Positions 8,855 through 17,385 of a stretch of 33,326 nucleotides of DNA are shown here, in pieces. The translations under genes were made by a program, and so were the position numbers. The notes beneath the pieces were generated by a model. The model was not told the origin of the DNA. It saw only the letters and a program-made list of their open reading frames with translations, and made no database searches. Within the stretch, counting starts at the first letter, position 1. Each line of letters starts with the position of its first letter. The stretch comes from Fibrobacter succinogenes (lineage in GTDB: Bacteria > Fibrobacterota > Fibrobacteria > Fibrobacterales > Fibrobacteraceae): contig CACXKY010000039.1 of NCBI GenBank assembly GCA_902768325.1, positions 1 through 33,326 of the forward strand, in the 5' to 3' direction.

Positions 8855-10465
8855 ATGGATGTTGGAATGCAGCTTGGGCAGAGCCAACGGCTAGAGCAGA
8901 CTGTCTCGCCGCAGATGCTCCAGTCCATTGCGATACTGCAGAAGAATTCCCTCGAACTCGAGACGGCTATCAAGCAGGAAGTCGAAAGCAACCCGCTGTT
9001 GGAACTCGACGACGATATTCCCGACGAAGTCCCTGCCGATGCGGCGGAGAACGAACCTGACTACGCCCAGGATTCCGATGAAGGCGCGGGCAAGGAGATG
9101 GACTTTGAGCGCGGGACGCTCGAGGACAGCGCCGACACGGATTACGATATCTACGAGAATTCGTCTGGCGAAGATTGGGCGAAGCGCCTCGAAGACGGCG
9201 CGAGCGACGTGGACGCCCCTTTCAAGGATTTGAACTACGCGGCTCCGGACCCGGACGAAGTTTGGGACCGCCCGCAGAAGGATCGCGATGCGAGCCTGCA
9301 AGATAGGCTTTTGGACCAGCTGCGCGAATGGAACGGCACGCGCGAACTGATGGACCAGCTTTTAAAAGCGGGCTGTACGGAAAAGCGCTTCCGCGAACTG
9401 GTGGAATACCTCATCGATTCGCTCGACGAGAACGGCTTCCTCCAGAGTGCCGACGAAGGCGCCATGGCGAAGGTTCTTGCCGACAACGACCGCTTTATCG
9501 TCGAAATCGAACGCGTGCTGCGGAACGAACTCCCGCTGGAATCGGCGAGCCTGCCGGTGGCCGAGGCCATCCATGTGTTGCAGACGTTCAAGCCGCGCGG
9601 TATCGGCGCCCGCAACCTGCAGGAAAGCTTCTTGATCCAGGCGCTGGCCTATGACGACTTTCCCGAGCTTGCCATCAAGATCCTCCGTGACCACTATGAA
9701 GACCTGATGGCCCTCCGTTACGGAAAGATTGCGAAGGATGCGGCCGTCTCTACCGAGGCGGTACAGCAAGCTGTCGCGAGCCTCTCGAGGCTCGCCCCGC
9801 ATCCGGGACTGCAGATATCGGCGAGTCCGACGCAGGTGAAGGCCGCCGACATGAGCGTCGTCTTCAAGAACGGCCGCTACGAGGTGGAGTGCTTCAAGCC
9901 GCCGGTACAAAAGCGCCTGCGCATCAACAAGACGTATGCCAAGATGCTCGACAACAAGGGCTTAAGCAAGAGCGACCGCGACTACATCCAGAGCAACCTC
10001 GTCAAGGCGAACGACTTTATCAAGTCGCTGGACAACCGTTTCAGCACGATGGAACAGGTGATGCGCGCTATCGTGAAGCACCAGAGGGATTTTTTCAAGA
10101 AAGGCCCCGCCTTCTTGAAGCCGATGATCCTCCAGGACATCGCCGACGAGGTGGGCCGAGATCTCTCGACCATCAGTCGCGTCACCAACGGCAAGTACGT
10201 GGAAACGCCCTACGGGATTTTCGAGCTGAAGCAGTTCTTTACCTCCGGCGTCAAGCAGGCTGCCGACGAGGTGGTGGGTTCTGCCCAGATTTTGGACGCC
10301 ATCAAGGCGCTGGTCGACTCCGAGGACAAGAAAAAGCCCCTTTCGGACCAGGCCATAGCCGAGGCGCTCCTGGCCCAGGGGATCCGGGTCGCCCGCCGTA
10401 CGGTGGCCAAATACCGCGAGGAAGAGCTCAAAATATTGCCCGCCCGGTTCCGTAAACAGGTCTAA
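8855..10465 (+). CDS. rpoN: RNA polymerase sigma-54 factor
   Basis: Sigma-54 directs RNA polymerase to -24/-12 promoters that need an AAA+ activator. The 536-residue protein (usual size 450-500) has the Gln- and Leu-rich region I (MQLGQSQRLEQTVSPQML onward), a long acidic region II, the core-binding region (about 110-330), a helix-turn-helix (around DLSTISRVTNGKYVETPYG) and the RpoN box ARRTVAKYRE at residues 513-522 that reads the -24 element. The extra length is mainly in acidic region II. The start ATG follows AGAAGGGGGCGG, a strong ribosome-binding site, 14 bases after lptB. A sigma-54-type promoter lies elsewhere in the window (upstream of hsp20). Confidence 0.96.
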   Translation: MDVGMQLGQSQRLEQTVSPQMLQSIAILQKNSLELETAIKQEVESNPLLELDDDIPDEVPADAAENEPDYAQDSDEGAGKEMDFERGTLEDSADTDYDIYENSSGEDWAKRLEDGASDVDAPFKDLNYAAPDPDEVWDRPQKDRDASLQDRLLDQLREWNGTRELMDQLLKAGCTEKRFRELVEYLIDSLDENGFLQSADEGAMAKVLADNDRFIVEIERVLRNELPLESASLPVAEAIHVLQTFKPRGIGARNLQESFLIQALAYDDFPELAIKILRDHYEDLMALRYGKIAKDAAVSTEAVQQAVASLSRLAPHPGLQISASPTQVKAADMSVVFKNGRYEVECFKPPVQKRLRINKTYAKMLDNKGLSKSDRDYIQSNLVKANDFIKSLDNRFSTMEQVMRAIVKHQRDFFKKGPAFLKPMILQDIADEVGRDLSTISRVTNGKYVETPYGIFELKQFFTSGVKQAADEVVGSAQILDAIKALVDSEDKKKPLSDQAIAEALLAQGIRVARRTVAKYREEELKILPARFRKQV

Positions 10466-10564
10466 AAGCCCTACGGACAAGTGTAAAAAAAGGTTTGAAT
10501 TTGCTCAAAATTGGGCGTATATTCCAAATAGGACGATAAACTGCCATAAAAATCGACAAATTAC

Positions 10565-10596
10565 TTGCTTTTTTGGCAAAAAAAGATGTATATACT
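10565..10596 (+). promoter_or_regulatory. Probable promoter upstream of hpf
   Basis: TTGCTT (10565-10570) and TATATACT (10589-10596) lie about 60 bases before hpf; depending on the hexamer chosen the spacer is 18-20 bases, so it is not ideal. A second TATATT occurs at 10518-10523. No terminator separates rpoN from hpf, so read-through is also possible. Confidence 0.35.
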
Positions 10597-10604
10597 CTAG
10601 ATGC

Positions 10605-10620
10605 AAGGCAAAAAAGCCTT
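10605..10620 (+). other. Small hairpin in the hpf leader
   Basis: AAGGC, a loop of six A, then GCCTT, 16 bases in all, followed by A rather than T residues. It sits between the likely promoter and the ACGGAGG ribosome-binding site of hpf. It could stabilise the transcript end; it is not a terminator. Confidence 0.3.
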
Positions 10621-10654
10621 AAAATAGCCAACTTTATTTTACGGAGGTACTATT

Positions 10655-10972
10655 ATGGACATTCAGTTTTCTGCTCGCCACTTCAACGCTTCTGCCGGTC
10701 TCCAGGATCGTATCCAGGAAGAAATGGACAAATTGGCTAAATTCTATCCGAACATCACCGGAGCCTCTGTAATTCTCGATCACGAAGTCGAACATCTCCG
10801 CCACTGCGAAATCTCTGTCAGCATCACCGGCAACACCATTGTCGCTTCTGCCGACGAAGAAAACATGGGCAAGGCTGTCGACGTGACGCTGGAACGCATC
10901 AAGGTCCAGTTGAAGAAGGCCAACGATAAGCAGAATGACCATCGAGCACAGCCGACATCCAATCTTGTATAA
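10655..10972 (+). CDS. hpf: Ribosome hibernation-promoting factor, short form
   Basis: A 105-residue HPF/RaiA (sigma-54 modulation) protein that binds the 30S subunit in slow growth and blocks translation. It shows the family pattern: FSARHFNASAGLQDRIQEEM at the start, ITGASVILD and the C-terminal strand-helix with SADEENMGKAVDVTLERIKVQLKK. The length is that of the short form, without the C-terminal dimerisation domain of long HPF. A strong ACGGAGG site lies 7-8 bases before the ATG. Its TAA shares one base with the ATG of hprK, which implies coupled translation. Confidence 0.94.
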   Translation: MDIQFSARHFNASAGLQDRIQEEMDKLAKFYPNITGASVILDHEVEHLRHCEISVSITGNTIVASADEENMGKAVDVTLERIKVQLKKANDKQNDHRAQPTSNLV

Positions 10973-12003
10973 TGGCTGAATCACGAATGAGAGATATAAA
11001 AGTTTTGCACCGAGAAAAGCTCTCGGTGCGAGACTTTTTTTTCCATTACGGGAAGGACCTCCAGCTGGAGCTCCATTCTCCCGAAACGGATTTGGAAACG
11101 GATATTGCGGAAAGCGGTATCCACCGTCCCGGTCTTGCGATGGCGGGCTACACCAAGGTGTACAGCTCCCAGCAGATCCAGGTCGTAGGCCATACGGAAT
11201 GGAACTACCTGGAATCCATAGGCCCCGACGAACGCAAGAAAATTTTTGACCGCCTGTCCGTGTTCCACGCCCCGATGTGGGTCGTGACGCACGCGCAGAT
11301 GCCGCACCAGGAACTGATGGAGATGTGTGCGAAGCTGCATATCCCGCTGTTCTCCACGACGCTGCATACCTACGAGTTCAACAAGGTGGCACAGCGCATC
11401 TTGGAAGAATTCTTTGCCCCGCACGCCGTGGTTCACGGAAGCCTTGTGGACGTCTACGGTGTGGGCATGCTCTTTGTGGGCGACAGCAACGTGGGTAAGT
11501 CGGAATGCGTCCTTGACCTCGTGGAAAGCGGCCACCGCATGGTCGCCGACGACGTGGTCCACATCAGTCATGTGGGTAATATTATTATCGGGCGTCCCGA
11601 TCCGCTCATTAGGCACCACATGGAAATCCGCGGGGTGGGCATCATCGATATCCGCTCCATGTTCGGTATCCATGCGATCCGCAAGGTGAAAAAGATTGAA
11701 GTGATCGTGGAACTCCAGCAGTGGAGCCGCGATGTATCTTATGACCGTACCGGCCTCAACGAAAGCGAAGAAATCGTGATGGGCGTGCCTATCTCGAAAA
11801 TCGTGATTCCCGTGGCGCCGGGCAAGAACCTGACCGTGATCAGCGAAGTCATCGCGATGAACGCGTTGATGAAGTTGAACGGGCAGAATGTCGCGGCCGA
11901 CTTCAACGAAAGCCTGATGCAGAAGATCAAGGAAAAGGCGAAGGGGAAGTATTCGGACGACTTGCTGGATATGAACCCGCAGCAATGGGACCCTTACGAG
12001 TAG
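10972..12003 (+). CDS. hprK: HPr kinase/phosphorylase
   Basis: HprK phosphorylates and dephosphorylates Ser46 of the phosphotransferase protein HPr in response to carbon supply. The 343-residue product has the N-terminal domain (1-140) and the kinase domain: the catalytic-region HGSLVDVYG (His155), Walker A GDSNVGKS at 170-177 followed by Glu178, ADDVV at about 192-196, and the family signature EIRGVGIIDIRSMFG at about 218-232. The start ATG overlaps the hpf stop; ATG 10987 is an alternative five codons later. In Gram-negative lineages hprK often stands near rpoN and hpf, with rapZ and PTS EIIA genes next; here an MCE gene follows instead. HPr itself is not in the window. Confidence 0.95.
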   Translation: MAESRMRDIKVLHREKLSVRDFFFHYGKDLQLELHSPETDLETDIAESGIHRPGLAMAGYTKVYSSQQIQVVGHTEWNYLESIGPDERKKIFDRLSVFHAPMWVVTHAQMPHQELMEMCAKLHIPLFSTTLHTYEFNKVAQRILEEFFAPHAVVHGSLVDVYGVGMLFVGDSNVGKSECVLDLVESGHRMVADDVVHISHVGNIIIGRPDPLIRHHMEIRGVGIIDIRSMFGIHAIRKVKKIEVIVELQQWSRDVSYDRTGLNESEEIVMGVPISKIVIPVAPGKNLTVISEVIAMNALMKLNGQNVAADFNESLMQKIKEKAKGKYSDDLLDMNPQQWDPYE

Positions 12004-12004
12004 C

Positions 12005-12922
12005 ATGAACTTGTTTCTAGATAAAATAAAGTCGAATACGTTCCCGTTTATTGTAGCCGTGACCTTGCTCTTGGGCTGTAGCGGTGCTTGGTATTTTTTT
12101 CACCCGCTGAGCCCTTACCACAAGCGCTATACGTTCGTCATTCGCTATGAAATGATCGGTACGCTTTCTCCGGGGAACCGCGTGGGCGTGCAGGGCATTA
12201 CCAAGGGGCAGGTCCTGAAGGTGGAGCTGACCGAAGAGGCGGTTTACGTGACGGTCGAAGTGCTTGCCGATACGAAGATCGCGAAGAATTCGGAGTTCCG
12301 CTTGATTACGTCCGGCTTGATGGGTGAACGTGAGGTGAACGTCATCTGCGGCGATGCCCAGGACTACATTGCCGACGGCGATACGGTCAAGGGCGTCTTC
12401 GACAACGGGACCTCTGGCATATCGAAGGACTTGATGGCCGCTTTTGAAAACCTGCGCGAAATCAAGGACAAGATGGTCGCCCTGAAAGACACGTTTACGA
12501 CCGGCAGCGCGGGCCAGCGTATCGACCGCATTTCCCGCAAGGGAACCAAGATTGTGAAGACCGCCAACGCCATGGCCGATGAAAGCAGTGCTGAAGTCCG
12601 CGAGGCTCTCGAGAAGGGACGGGCCGCCTTGCAGAAGGCCAAGGATTTGGTGGAAAAGCTTCCGGATCGCTCGGAAGAATCGCTCAAAAAGGCGGCGGAA
12701 GTCGTCGAACGGGTCGATTCCCTGGTGATGCGGATGGACAGGGTGCAGCAGCACCTGGACTCCATATCTTCCAACTTGGACCAAACCGACAACACGGTTG
12801 GGCTTATTGTTTCGGGCAAAGGTCGCCTAATTCGCGAATTAGATGCGATTTTGAACGATACCGACGCCTTGATTTCCGATATCAAGAAGCAAGGCCTCAA
12901 ATTAAATATCGATATTTTCTAA
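12005..12922 (+). CDS. MCE/MlaD family lipid-transport substrate-binding protein
   Basis: A 305-residue protein with one N-terminal membrane helix (FPFIVAVTLLLGCSGAWYFF) and a single MCE domain at about 40-116 (YEMIGTLSPGNRVGVQGI, then the strand GLMGEREVNV). MCE proteins form hexameric rings in the periplasm that carry phospholipids between membranes. After the MCE domain is a long helical region (about 135-290) rich in Ala, Lys, Glu and Val that is expected to form a coiled coil or tube. The ATG follows the hprK stop by one base. The permease and ATPase of the system (MlaE, MlaF) are not adjacent, so they must lie elsewhere. Confidence 0.85.
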   Translation: MNLFLDKIKSNTFPFIVAVTLLLGCSGAWYFFHPLSPYHKRYTFVIRYEMIGTLSPGNRVGVQGITKGQVLKVELTEEAVYVTVEVLADTKIAKNSEFRLITSGLMGEREVNVICGDAQDYIADGDTVKGVFDNGTSGISKDLMAAFENLREIKDKMVALKDTFTTGSAGQRIDRISRKGTKIVKTANAMADESSAEVREALEKGRAALQKAKDLVEKLPDRSEESLKKAAEVVERVDSLVMRMDRVQQHLDSISSNLDQTDNTVGLIVSGKGRLIRELDAILNDTDALISDIKKQGLKLNIDIF

Positions 12923-12996
12923 GGGTACTTGCTTTTTGTAAAAAAAAAGATAATTTAACACGCATAATGTGAGAGTTTTAACAGAAGGAGCAGACC

Positions 12997-13470
12997 ATGG
13001 CAGAGAAGAAACCCGCTAAAATGAGTGATGCAGATCTTAAGTTTTTTGAGGAGATGCTTATTGAGAAGCGTCGCCAGCTGGTGACGGCTCAGAGCGAATC
13101 CGAAAAAGCCAATGCGTTCCATGGTCAGAAGAGCCAGGCCGGTGACGGTGGCGACTCCGATAGCGCCGACTCTGCGACGGACTACAACGCCCTCGAGACG
13201 ACGTTCTCGCTGGCGGCCCGTGAAGGCAAGTACCTGGTGTATCTGGAAGAAGCCCTACAGCGTATCCGCAAGGGTACCTTCGGCGTGTGCAAGGTCTGTA
13301 AGCAGTTGATTCCGAAGGCTCGCCTCCTCGCGGTGCCGACGGCGACCAAGTGCGTGAACTGCAAGGAAGAGACGAAGAAGAAGGAACAGGAAAACAACCG
13401 CATCGAGATGGCGCGCTTGTTTGCCGAAGAACAGCGTCGTGAATTGCAGAAGAAGAACGCCGGCCGCTAG
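12997..13470 (+). CDS. dksA: DksA-type transcription factor with C4 zinc finger
   Basis: A 157-residue DksA/TraR-family protein that enters the RNA polymerase secondary channel and, with ppGpp, retunes rRNA and amino-acid promoters. The coiled-coil tip carries D55-S-A-D58-S-A60, matching the essential DxxDxA of E. coli DksA. The zinc finger is Cys98-x2-Cys101 and Cys119-x2-Cys122 (CKVC and CVNC). It has a lysine-rich C-terminal helix. AGAAGGAG lies just upstream of the ATG. The gene is convergent with the serine hydrolase and overlaps it by four bases; its terminator lies inside that gene. Confidence 0.95.
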   Translation: MAEKKPAKMSDADLKFFEEMLIEKRRQLVTAQSESEKANAFHGQKSQAGDGGDSDSADSATDYNALETTFSLAAREGKYLVYLEEALQRIRKGTFGVCKVCKQLIPKARLLAVPTATKCVNCKEETKKKEQENNRIEMARLFAEEQRRELQKKNAGR

Positions 13471-14558
13471 ATAGAACCGAAGAAAGTATCTGAGAGAAGA
13501 GCGCGGAACGCATGGATGCGGTCCGCGTTTTTTTCGCGATGCGGGTACGTGAAATTGCTGAGCAGCACGGCGGCGGCGCCCTTGCTTGGGTCGGCGACGA
13601 TGCTTGCGCCGGTGAAGCCCGTTTTGCCGAAGGCGTGCGGCGAGACGCGCGTCCCCATGAACTTTTCGCTGTTCAGTTCCCAGCCGAGTGCGGTGCAGGC
13701 GCCCTGGGCGGTAGAAAACGCGCGGGATTGCGGCTGCAGGAAGGCGTTCTCGCTGACCATCTTCAAGATTCCCGCGGGGGCGACTCGGATCTTTTCGCCA
13801 GCGTCGTTGACCGCGGTTCCGTCGTTTAAAACCATCTTCACGAACTTGAGCAGGTCGGGCACGCAGCTGAACATGCCGGCACTCCCGACGGGGAAAAGCT
13901 TGCGCAATACCCAGGCGCTTTCGTCGTGGATTTCGCCCTGGATTTCGCGGCCACGGAATTCGCAGATTTCGGTCGGGGAAATTTCGTTGGGCGGGATGGG
14001 GTTCCAGTCGCGCGTGAGCGGGTCCCAGCCGCTGCGGGACATGCCGAGCGGTTCGAAAAAGCGTTCGCGGCCTTGCTGCTGCAGGTCTTTGCCGGTAAGG
14101 CGCTGCAAGATCATCCCGAGGAGCACGCTGGCAGGGTTCCCGTAGTTGAAGTCGGCTCCGGGCGCCTTCTCGAACTGGTACGTGAATAGCGCATCGAGGA
14201 TGCCTTCGGGCGGGAGCGTGCGCAATGTCTTCATCGGGACGCGGTAATCCAGGCTGTGCGTGAGCAGGTGGAAAATGCGGACGTCTTCGCGGTAGTTTGT
14301 CTGTAGTTCCGGGATGTAGTCGATGACCTTCGTGTCTACGGAGAGTTTGCCTTCGAGGATGTAACTCAGGGCGAGGGTAGACGTGGGGCAGACCTTGGTG
14401 AGGCTCGCGATATCGAAAACGGTATCTTCGGGCGTATTGAACGGGATGATTCGCGTGGAGCCGTCGGGCAAGATGAACCCTACGACGGCCTTGTGGAATA
14501 CGTCGGCAGCTTCCGCCTGTTCCAGGAGCCTTTCGATATTGTTTTCGCTGAAAGCCAT
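13467..14558 (-). CDS. Serine hydrolase of the beta-lactamase / class C type
   Basis: A 363-residue protein of the beta-lactamase-like serine hydrolase family (esterase, D-aminopeptidase or penicillin-binding-like). The nucleophile motif is S52-L-T-K55 (DIASLTK), the second motif Y139-G-N141 (FNYGN), and near the C-terminus HAFGKTGFTG fits the KTG element. The usual LLTHTSG after the SxxK reads LLTHSLDYR, which is a small departure. No signal peptide is visible, so the enzyme may be cytoplasmic. The start follows TATAAT by six bases and has no Shine-Dalgarno site. Its 3' end overlaps dksA by four bases, and the dksA terminator sits inside its C-terminal codons. The substrate cannot be told. 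Confidence 0.87.
   Translation of the reverse strand: MAFSENNIERLLEQAEAADVFHKAVVGFILPDGSTRIIPFNTPEDTVFDIASLTKVCPTSTLALSYILEGKLSVDTKVIDYIPELQTNYREDVRIFHLLTHSLDYRVPMKTLRTLPPEGILDALFTYQFEKAPGADFNYGNPASVLLGMILQRLTGKDLQQQGRERFFEPLGMSRSGWDPLTRDWNPIPPNEISPTEICEFRGREIQGEIHDESAWVLRKLFPVGSAGMFSCVPDLLKFVKMVLNDGTAVNDAGEKIRVAPAGILKMVSENAFLQPQSRAFSTAQGACTALGWELNSEKFMGTRVSPHAFGKTGFTGASIVADPSKGAAAVLLSNFTYPHREKNADRIHAFRALLSDTFFGSI
13502..13534 (+). terminator. Intrinsic terminator of dksA, inside the convergent gene
   Basis: CGCGGA, a bulged A, CGCA, loop TGGA, TGCG, a bulged G, TCCGCG and then seven T. The stem is strong and G+C-rich. It starts 32 bases after the dksA stop and lies entirely within the coding sequence of the opposite-strand serine hydrolase. 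Confidence 0.75.
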
Positions 14559-14564
14559 GTTAGA

Positions 14565-14570
14565 ATTATA
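14565..14570 (-). promoter_or_regulatory. -10 element of the serine hydrolase gene
   Basis: TATAAT on the minus strand, six bases upstream of the ATG at 14558. No clear -35 box and no ribosome-binding site are present, so transcription would start about at the initiation codon. Confidence 0.55.
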
Positions 14571-14615
14571 GTAAAGTTATCGTGTTAGATATTTTTTGTT
14601 GCAGTCCTCATTTGT

Positions 14616-14621
14616 TATCTT
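14616..14621 (+). promoter_or_regulatory. -10-like element of the Nudix operon
   Basis: TATCTT, seven bases before the ATG at 14629, with TTTTGT about 16 bases further upstream. No Shine-Dalgarno site lies between, which fits a leaderless transcript. Confidence 0.45.
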
Positions 14622-14628
14622 ATACCAC

Positions 14629-15168
14629 ATGGCAGAAGAACAAATCGACATTCTGAATGCGGACGGTACCCCGGCGGGTTATTCCTGCGGGCGTACGCGC
14701 GTACATGCGGAAGGCTTGTGGCACCGCACGATACATGTGTGGGCTTTTAACCGCGAAGGGAAAATCCTTTTCCAACTGCGGGCCCGCGTGAAGGAAAACA
14801 ACCCGGGACTCTTGGATACGAGCTGTGCAGGGCACATCTCCGCCGGCGATACGAGCGTCAACGCCGCCGTGCGCGAACTCCGCGAGGAACTGGGCGTGCG
14901 TAAAAGTTCGCGTGACCTCGAATACTTATTCGAGGTCAAGTACGCAACCGTACTTAACGGCGGCACCTACATCGATAACGAATTCTACGACGTTTACAGG
15001 ACGACCCTCACGGATGAGGAGGCTGCTTCCTTGGTGCCGCAGCCTGGCGAAGTCGACGGATTCGTATGGATGAGCCGTGATGAGTTCTTCGCAAAACTCA
15101 AGATGCATCCCGAAAAGTTTGTGTCGCACCCAGAAGATTTCCAGTGGCTTATGGAGAATGCCCGATGA
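14629..15168 (+). CDS. Nudix hydrolase, isopentenyl-diphosphate isomerase-like
   Basis: A 179-residue Nudix protein. The Nudix box is GHISAGDTSVNAAVRELREE followed by LGV, which keeps REL-x-EE-x-G but has Asp where the box normally has its first Glu. The surrounding pattern (WHRTIHVWAFN, LLDTSCAGHISAGD) is that of the YfcD/Idi-like subfamily that acts on nucleoside or other diphosphates. The exact substrate is unknown. The start is ATG 14629, because the sequence from MAEEQIDILNADG matches the family and the upstream in-frame start at 14596 lies before the likely promoter. It overlaps the patatin gene by four bases (ATGA). Confidence 0.88.
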   Translation: MAEEQIDILNADGTPAGYSCGRTRVHAEGLWHRTIHVWAFNREGKILFQLRARVKENNPGLLDTSCAGHISAGDTSVNAAVRELREELGVRKSSRDLEYLFEVKYATVLNGGTYIDNEFYDVYRTTLTDEEAASLVPQPGEVDGFVWMSRDEFFAKLKMHPEKFVSHPEDFQWLMENAR

Positions 15169-16034
15169 CGATGTACAAGAATACGGCTCTCGTGCTTGAA
15201 GGCGGCGGAATGCTCGGTGCCTACCTGTCGGGCGTGCTCGACGTGATGCTCGATAATGGACTCAAGTTCGGCGGCTATGCCGGAACTTCGGCGGGCGCCA
15301 CGCACCTGTGCAACTACCTCTCCGAACAGCGCGATAGGAACAGGCGTGTCGACGTTATCCATTCGGCGAGCAAGCGCTACATGGGATGGGGCAACCTCAT
15401 CCGCACCGGCGATTTCTTTGAAGTCGATTACTGTTACAGGCAGATTCCCTACGTGATAGATCCGTTCGATTTCGAGAAGTTCCGCGAGAACGCCGCTCAG
15501 TCCGATTTCTATGCCACTGCAACGAATCTGGAAACGGGCGAGGGCGCCTACTTGCTGACCCGCGAACTCGACACGCCCGAAGGCATGGACAGGATCCGTG
15601 CCTCGGCATCGCTCCCGCTGCTGAGCCATATCGTGGAAGTTGACGGCATGAAGCTTGTGGACGGCGGTACCGCCGACAGCATCCCGTTCGAAATTATGGC
15701 GAAGAAGGGCTTCGAAAAACAGGTCGTCATCGTGACGCGCCCCGAGGGTTATGTCAAGGGGCCGAATTCGCTGATTCCCCTGTTCAGGCTAATCTATCGC
15801 AAGTATCCGAAGTTTGTCGAGGCCTCGAAGAACCGCCATATCCGTTACAACCAGTGCTTGAAAACGCTTGACGAATGGTGCAAGCGCGGGACTACGTTCC
15901 GAATCCGCCCCAGTGCGCAGCTGAATGTCGCGCGTCTCGAGAAAGACAAGTCTAAACTCGCGCGCCTCTACGACCTCGGCGTGAAAGACGCGACCGCGAT
16001 CATGCCGGAGTTGATAAAGTTCCTGGAGAAGTAA
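15165..16034 (+). CDS. Patatin-like phospholipase
   Basis: A 289-residue patatin-family hydrolase, expected to cleave acyl chains from phospholipids or other esters. It has the oxyanion-hole motif GGGMLG at 13-18, the nucleophile elbow GTSAG at 40-44 (Ser42), and the second catalytic residue in DGG at 166-168 (Asp166). The ASASLPLLSHIV stretch before it is typical of YjjU/RssA-type bacterial members. No signal peptide or membrane segment is seen, so it is likely cytoplasmic. The ATG at 15165 overlaps the stop of the Nudix gene, so they are co-translated; a second ATG at 15171 is possible. Confidence 0.92.
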   Translation: MTMYKNTALVLEGGGMLGAYLSGVLDVMLDNGLKFGGYAGTSAGATHLCNYLSEQRDRNRRVDVIHSASKRYMGWGNLIRTGDFFEVDYCYRQIPYVIDPFDFEKFRENAAQSDFYATATNLETGEGAYLLTRELDTPEGMDRIRASASLPLLSHIVEVDGMKLVDGGTADSIPFEIMAKKGFEKQVVIVTRPEGYVKGPNSLIPLFRLIYRKYPKFVEASKNRHIRYNQCLKTLDEWCKRGTTFRIRPSAQLNVARLEKDKSKLARLYDLGVKDATAIMPELIKFLEK

Positions 16035-16035
16035 A

Positions 16036-16278
16036 GTGTCGAAGGCAATAACCGGTCACAAGTACCGCCATTATAAAAAAGAGACGATGGTCTATACCGT
16101 CGTCACTGCCGACGCGCTTGACTGCGAATCGGTCAAGCCGCTCGTGGTTTACCGCAGCGAGTACGAGACTCCCGACCACCCGAAGGGAACGCTCTGGGTG
16201 CGTGACCGCGAAGATTTCGAAAGCAAGGTGACGCTCGCCGACGGCACGGTCGTGGACCGCTTTACGGAAATCGGCTAA
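16036..16278 (+). CDS. DUF1653 family protein
   Basis: An 80-residue protein with the DUF1653 pattern: HKYRHYKKE near the start, VVYRSEY in the middle, then TLWVRDREDFESKV and DRF near the end. The biochemical role of the family is not known to me. The start is GTG, one base after the patatin stop and about 8 bases after GGAG. It completes a three-gene Nudix-patatin-DUF1653 operon. Confidence 0.8.
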   Translation: MSKAITGHKYRHYKKETMVYTVVTADALDCESVKPLVVYRSEYETPDHPKGTLWVRDREDFESKVTLADGTVVDRFTEIG

Positions 16279-16362
16279 CTGCAGTTCCGGCAGTCTCTTC
16301 CTAAACCATAGCTAGAAATTTTGGGCTAATTATATAGAGGTTGTTTTTTCCCAAGCTCGCTC

Positions 16363-17385
16363 TTATTTCATTTTTCGCTCTCTAATTATTTTTAGCTGAC
16401 CTTCGGTGCAGAAGCCGGAAATAAAAATTTTGGTAGAGCCAGAATGATGAAGACGAACATAATTCGAGTCGTAGCTGATTTCCCAATCTAGATTATAATA
16501 GGTATTTTTGATTTTATTTAATTTAGATTGCTCCTTTTCTGTTGACTTATGTATCTCGTCTAAAGAAACATATTCTCTAGTGTCAAATTTTTCCTTTAAA
16601 CATCCCGATGTTTTTTTTTCATTATAGCTTGAATTACCAAGCATTTGTCCAAACTCGTCATTTACAATGTCATCGTTAGAAAAAAAAGAATACTTATACT
16701 TATAAGCACATGGAATATAAGAAAAAAGATAAGTTAAATTACCCTTATATTTTTCCCATTTCCATACAGTCCCTTCTTTTGATTTTTCTTTAACAAAACA
16801 GTATTCACCAAACACGTCTTCTGAGGAAGAAATGTTTTTTTTATCGGGTTCTTCAATATTTTGAAATTCTGGACATTCTCCAGTAATTACCGCCGTAAAA
16901 TTGGCGGACAGCTTTATTTTGCTATTATAAAGCTGCGCAGACCACTGACCTTTAATCCTTTTCCCATAATATTTTTTTAATGATTCTTTCGCATTTTCCA
17001 AGAAATAACCCAAATAGGAATTCCCTTTTACCAACTCTGTCTTTAATGGTTCGACCTTCCCTTTTTTTGGGGAATTCGCTGAAAAACAGAAATGTCCTCC
17101 CTTTCGCATGAACAACTCGAAATCATCTTCCTTTGTGGATTGCGGAGCATCAAGAAGATAATTGTATTCCCAAGAGGTGCAACCCCCATCAAGTGAATCT
17201 GGAATGTTCCATTTTTTATTTTTTGGAATTTCAATGTTTTGCGTTAAAACAAGTTCATACTTGTTATCATCCAGAATATTTGCACAAAATTCCGCAACAG
17301 GAAGACTATGCTTTTGTTCAGAAGAATGAATCAATCCAAAACACAAAAGCATTGCCAACCCTATTTTTTTTACACACAAATTCAT
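16363..17385 (-). CDS. AT-rich exported protein of unknown function
   Basis: I do not recognise this 340-residue protein. It has a signal peptide (MNLCVKKIGLAMLLCFGLIHSS) and a Lys-, Asn- and Tyr-rich mature part with about nine Cys, which could pair in the periplasm. Its base composition is much richer in A+T than the flanking genes and its codon use differs (many AAA, TTT, ATA). The ATG overlaps the stop of the upstream gene (17382-19328) by four bases, so the two form an operon. A role together with the neighbour, for example as an inhibitor or partner of a putative metalloprotease, is only a guess. Confidence 0.6.
   Translation of the reverse strand: MNLCVKKIGLAMLLCFGLIHSSEQKHSLPVAEFCANILDDNKYELVLTQNIEIPKNKKWNIPDSLDGGCTSWEYNYLLDAPQSTKEDDFELFMRKGGHFCFSANSPKKGKVEPLKTELVKGNSYLGYFLENAKESLKKYYGKRIKGQWSAQLYNSKIKLSANFTAVITGECPEFQNIEEPDKKNISSSEDVFGEYCFVKEKSKEGTVWKWEKYKGNLTYLFSYIPCAYKYKYSFFSNDDIVNDEFGQMLGNSSYNEKKTSGCLKEKFDTREYVSLDEIHKSTEKEQSKLNKIKNTYYNLDWEISYDSNYVRLHHSGSTKIFISGFCTEGQLKIIRERKMK

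Noticed and set aside
10981..12006. A 341-codon minus-strand frame
   Set aside because: Antisense to hprK, His-rich shadow frame with no translation signal.
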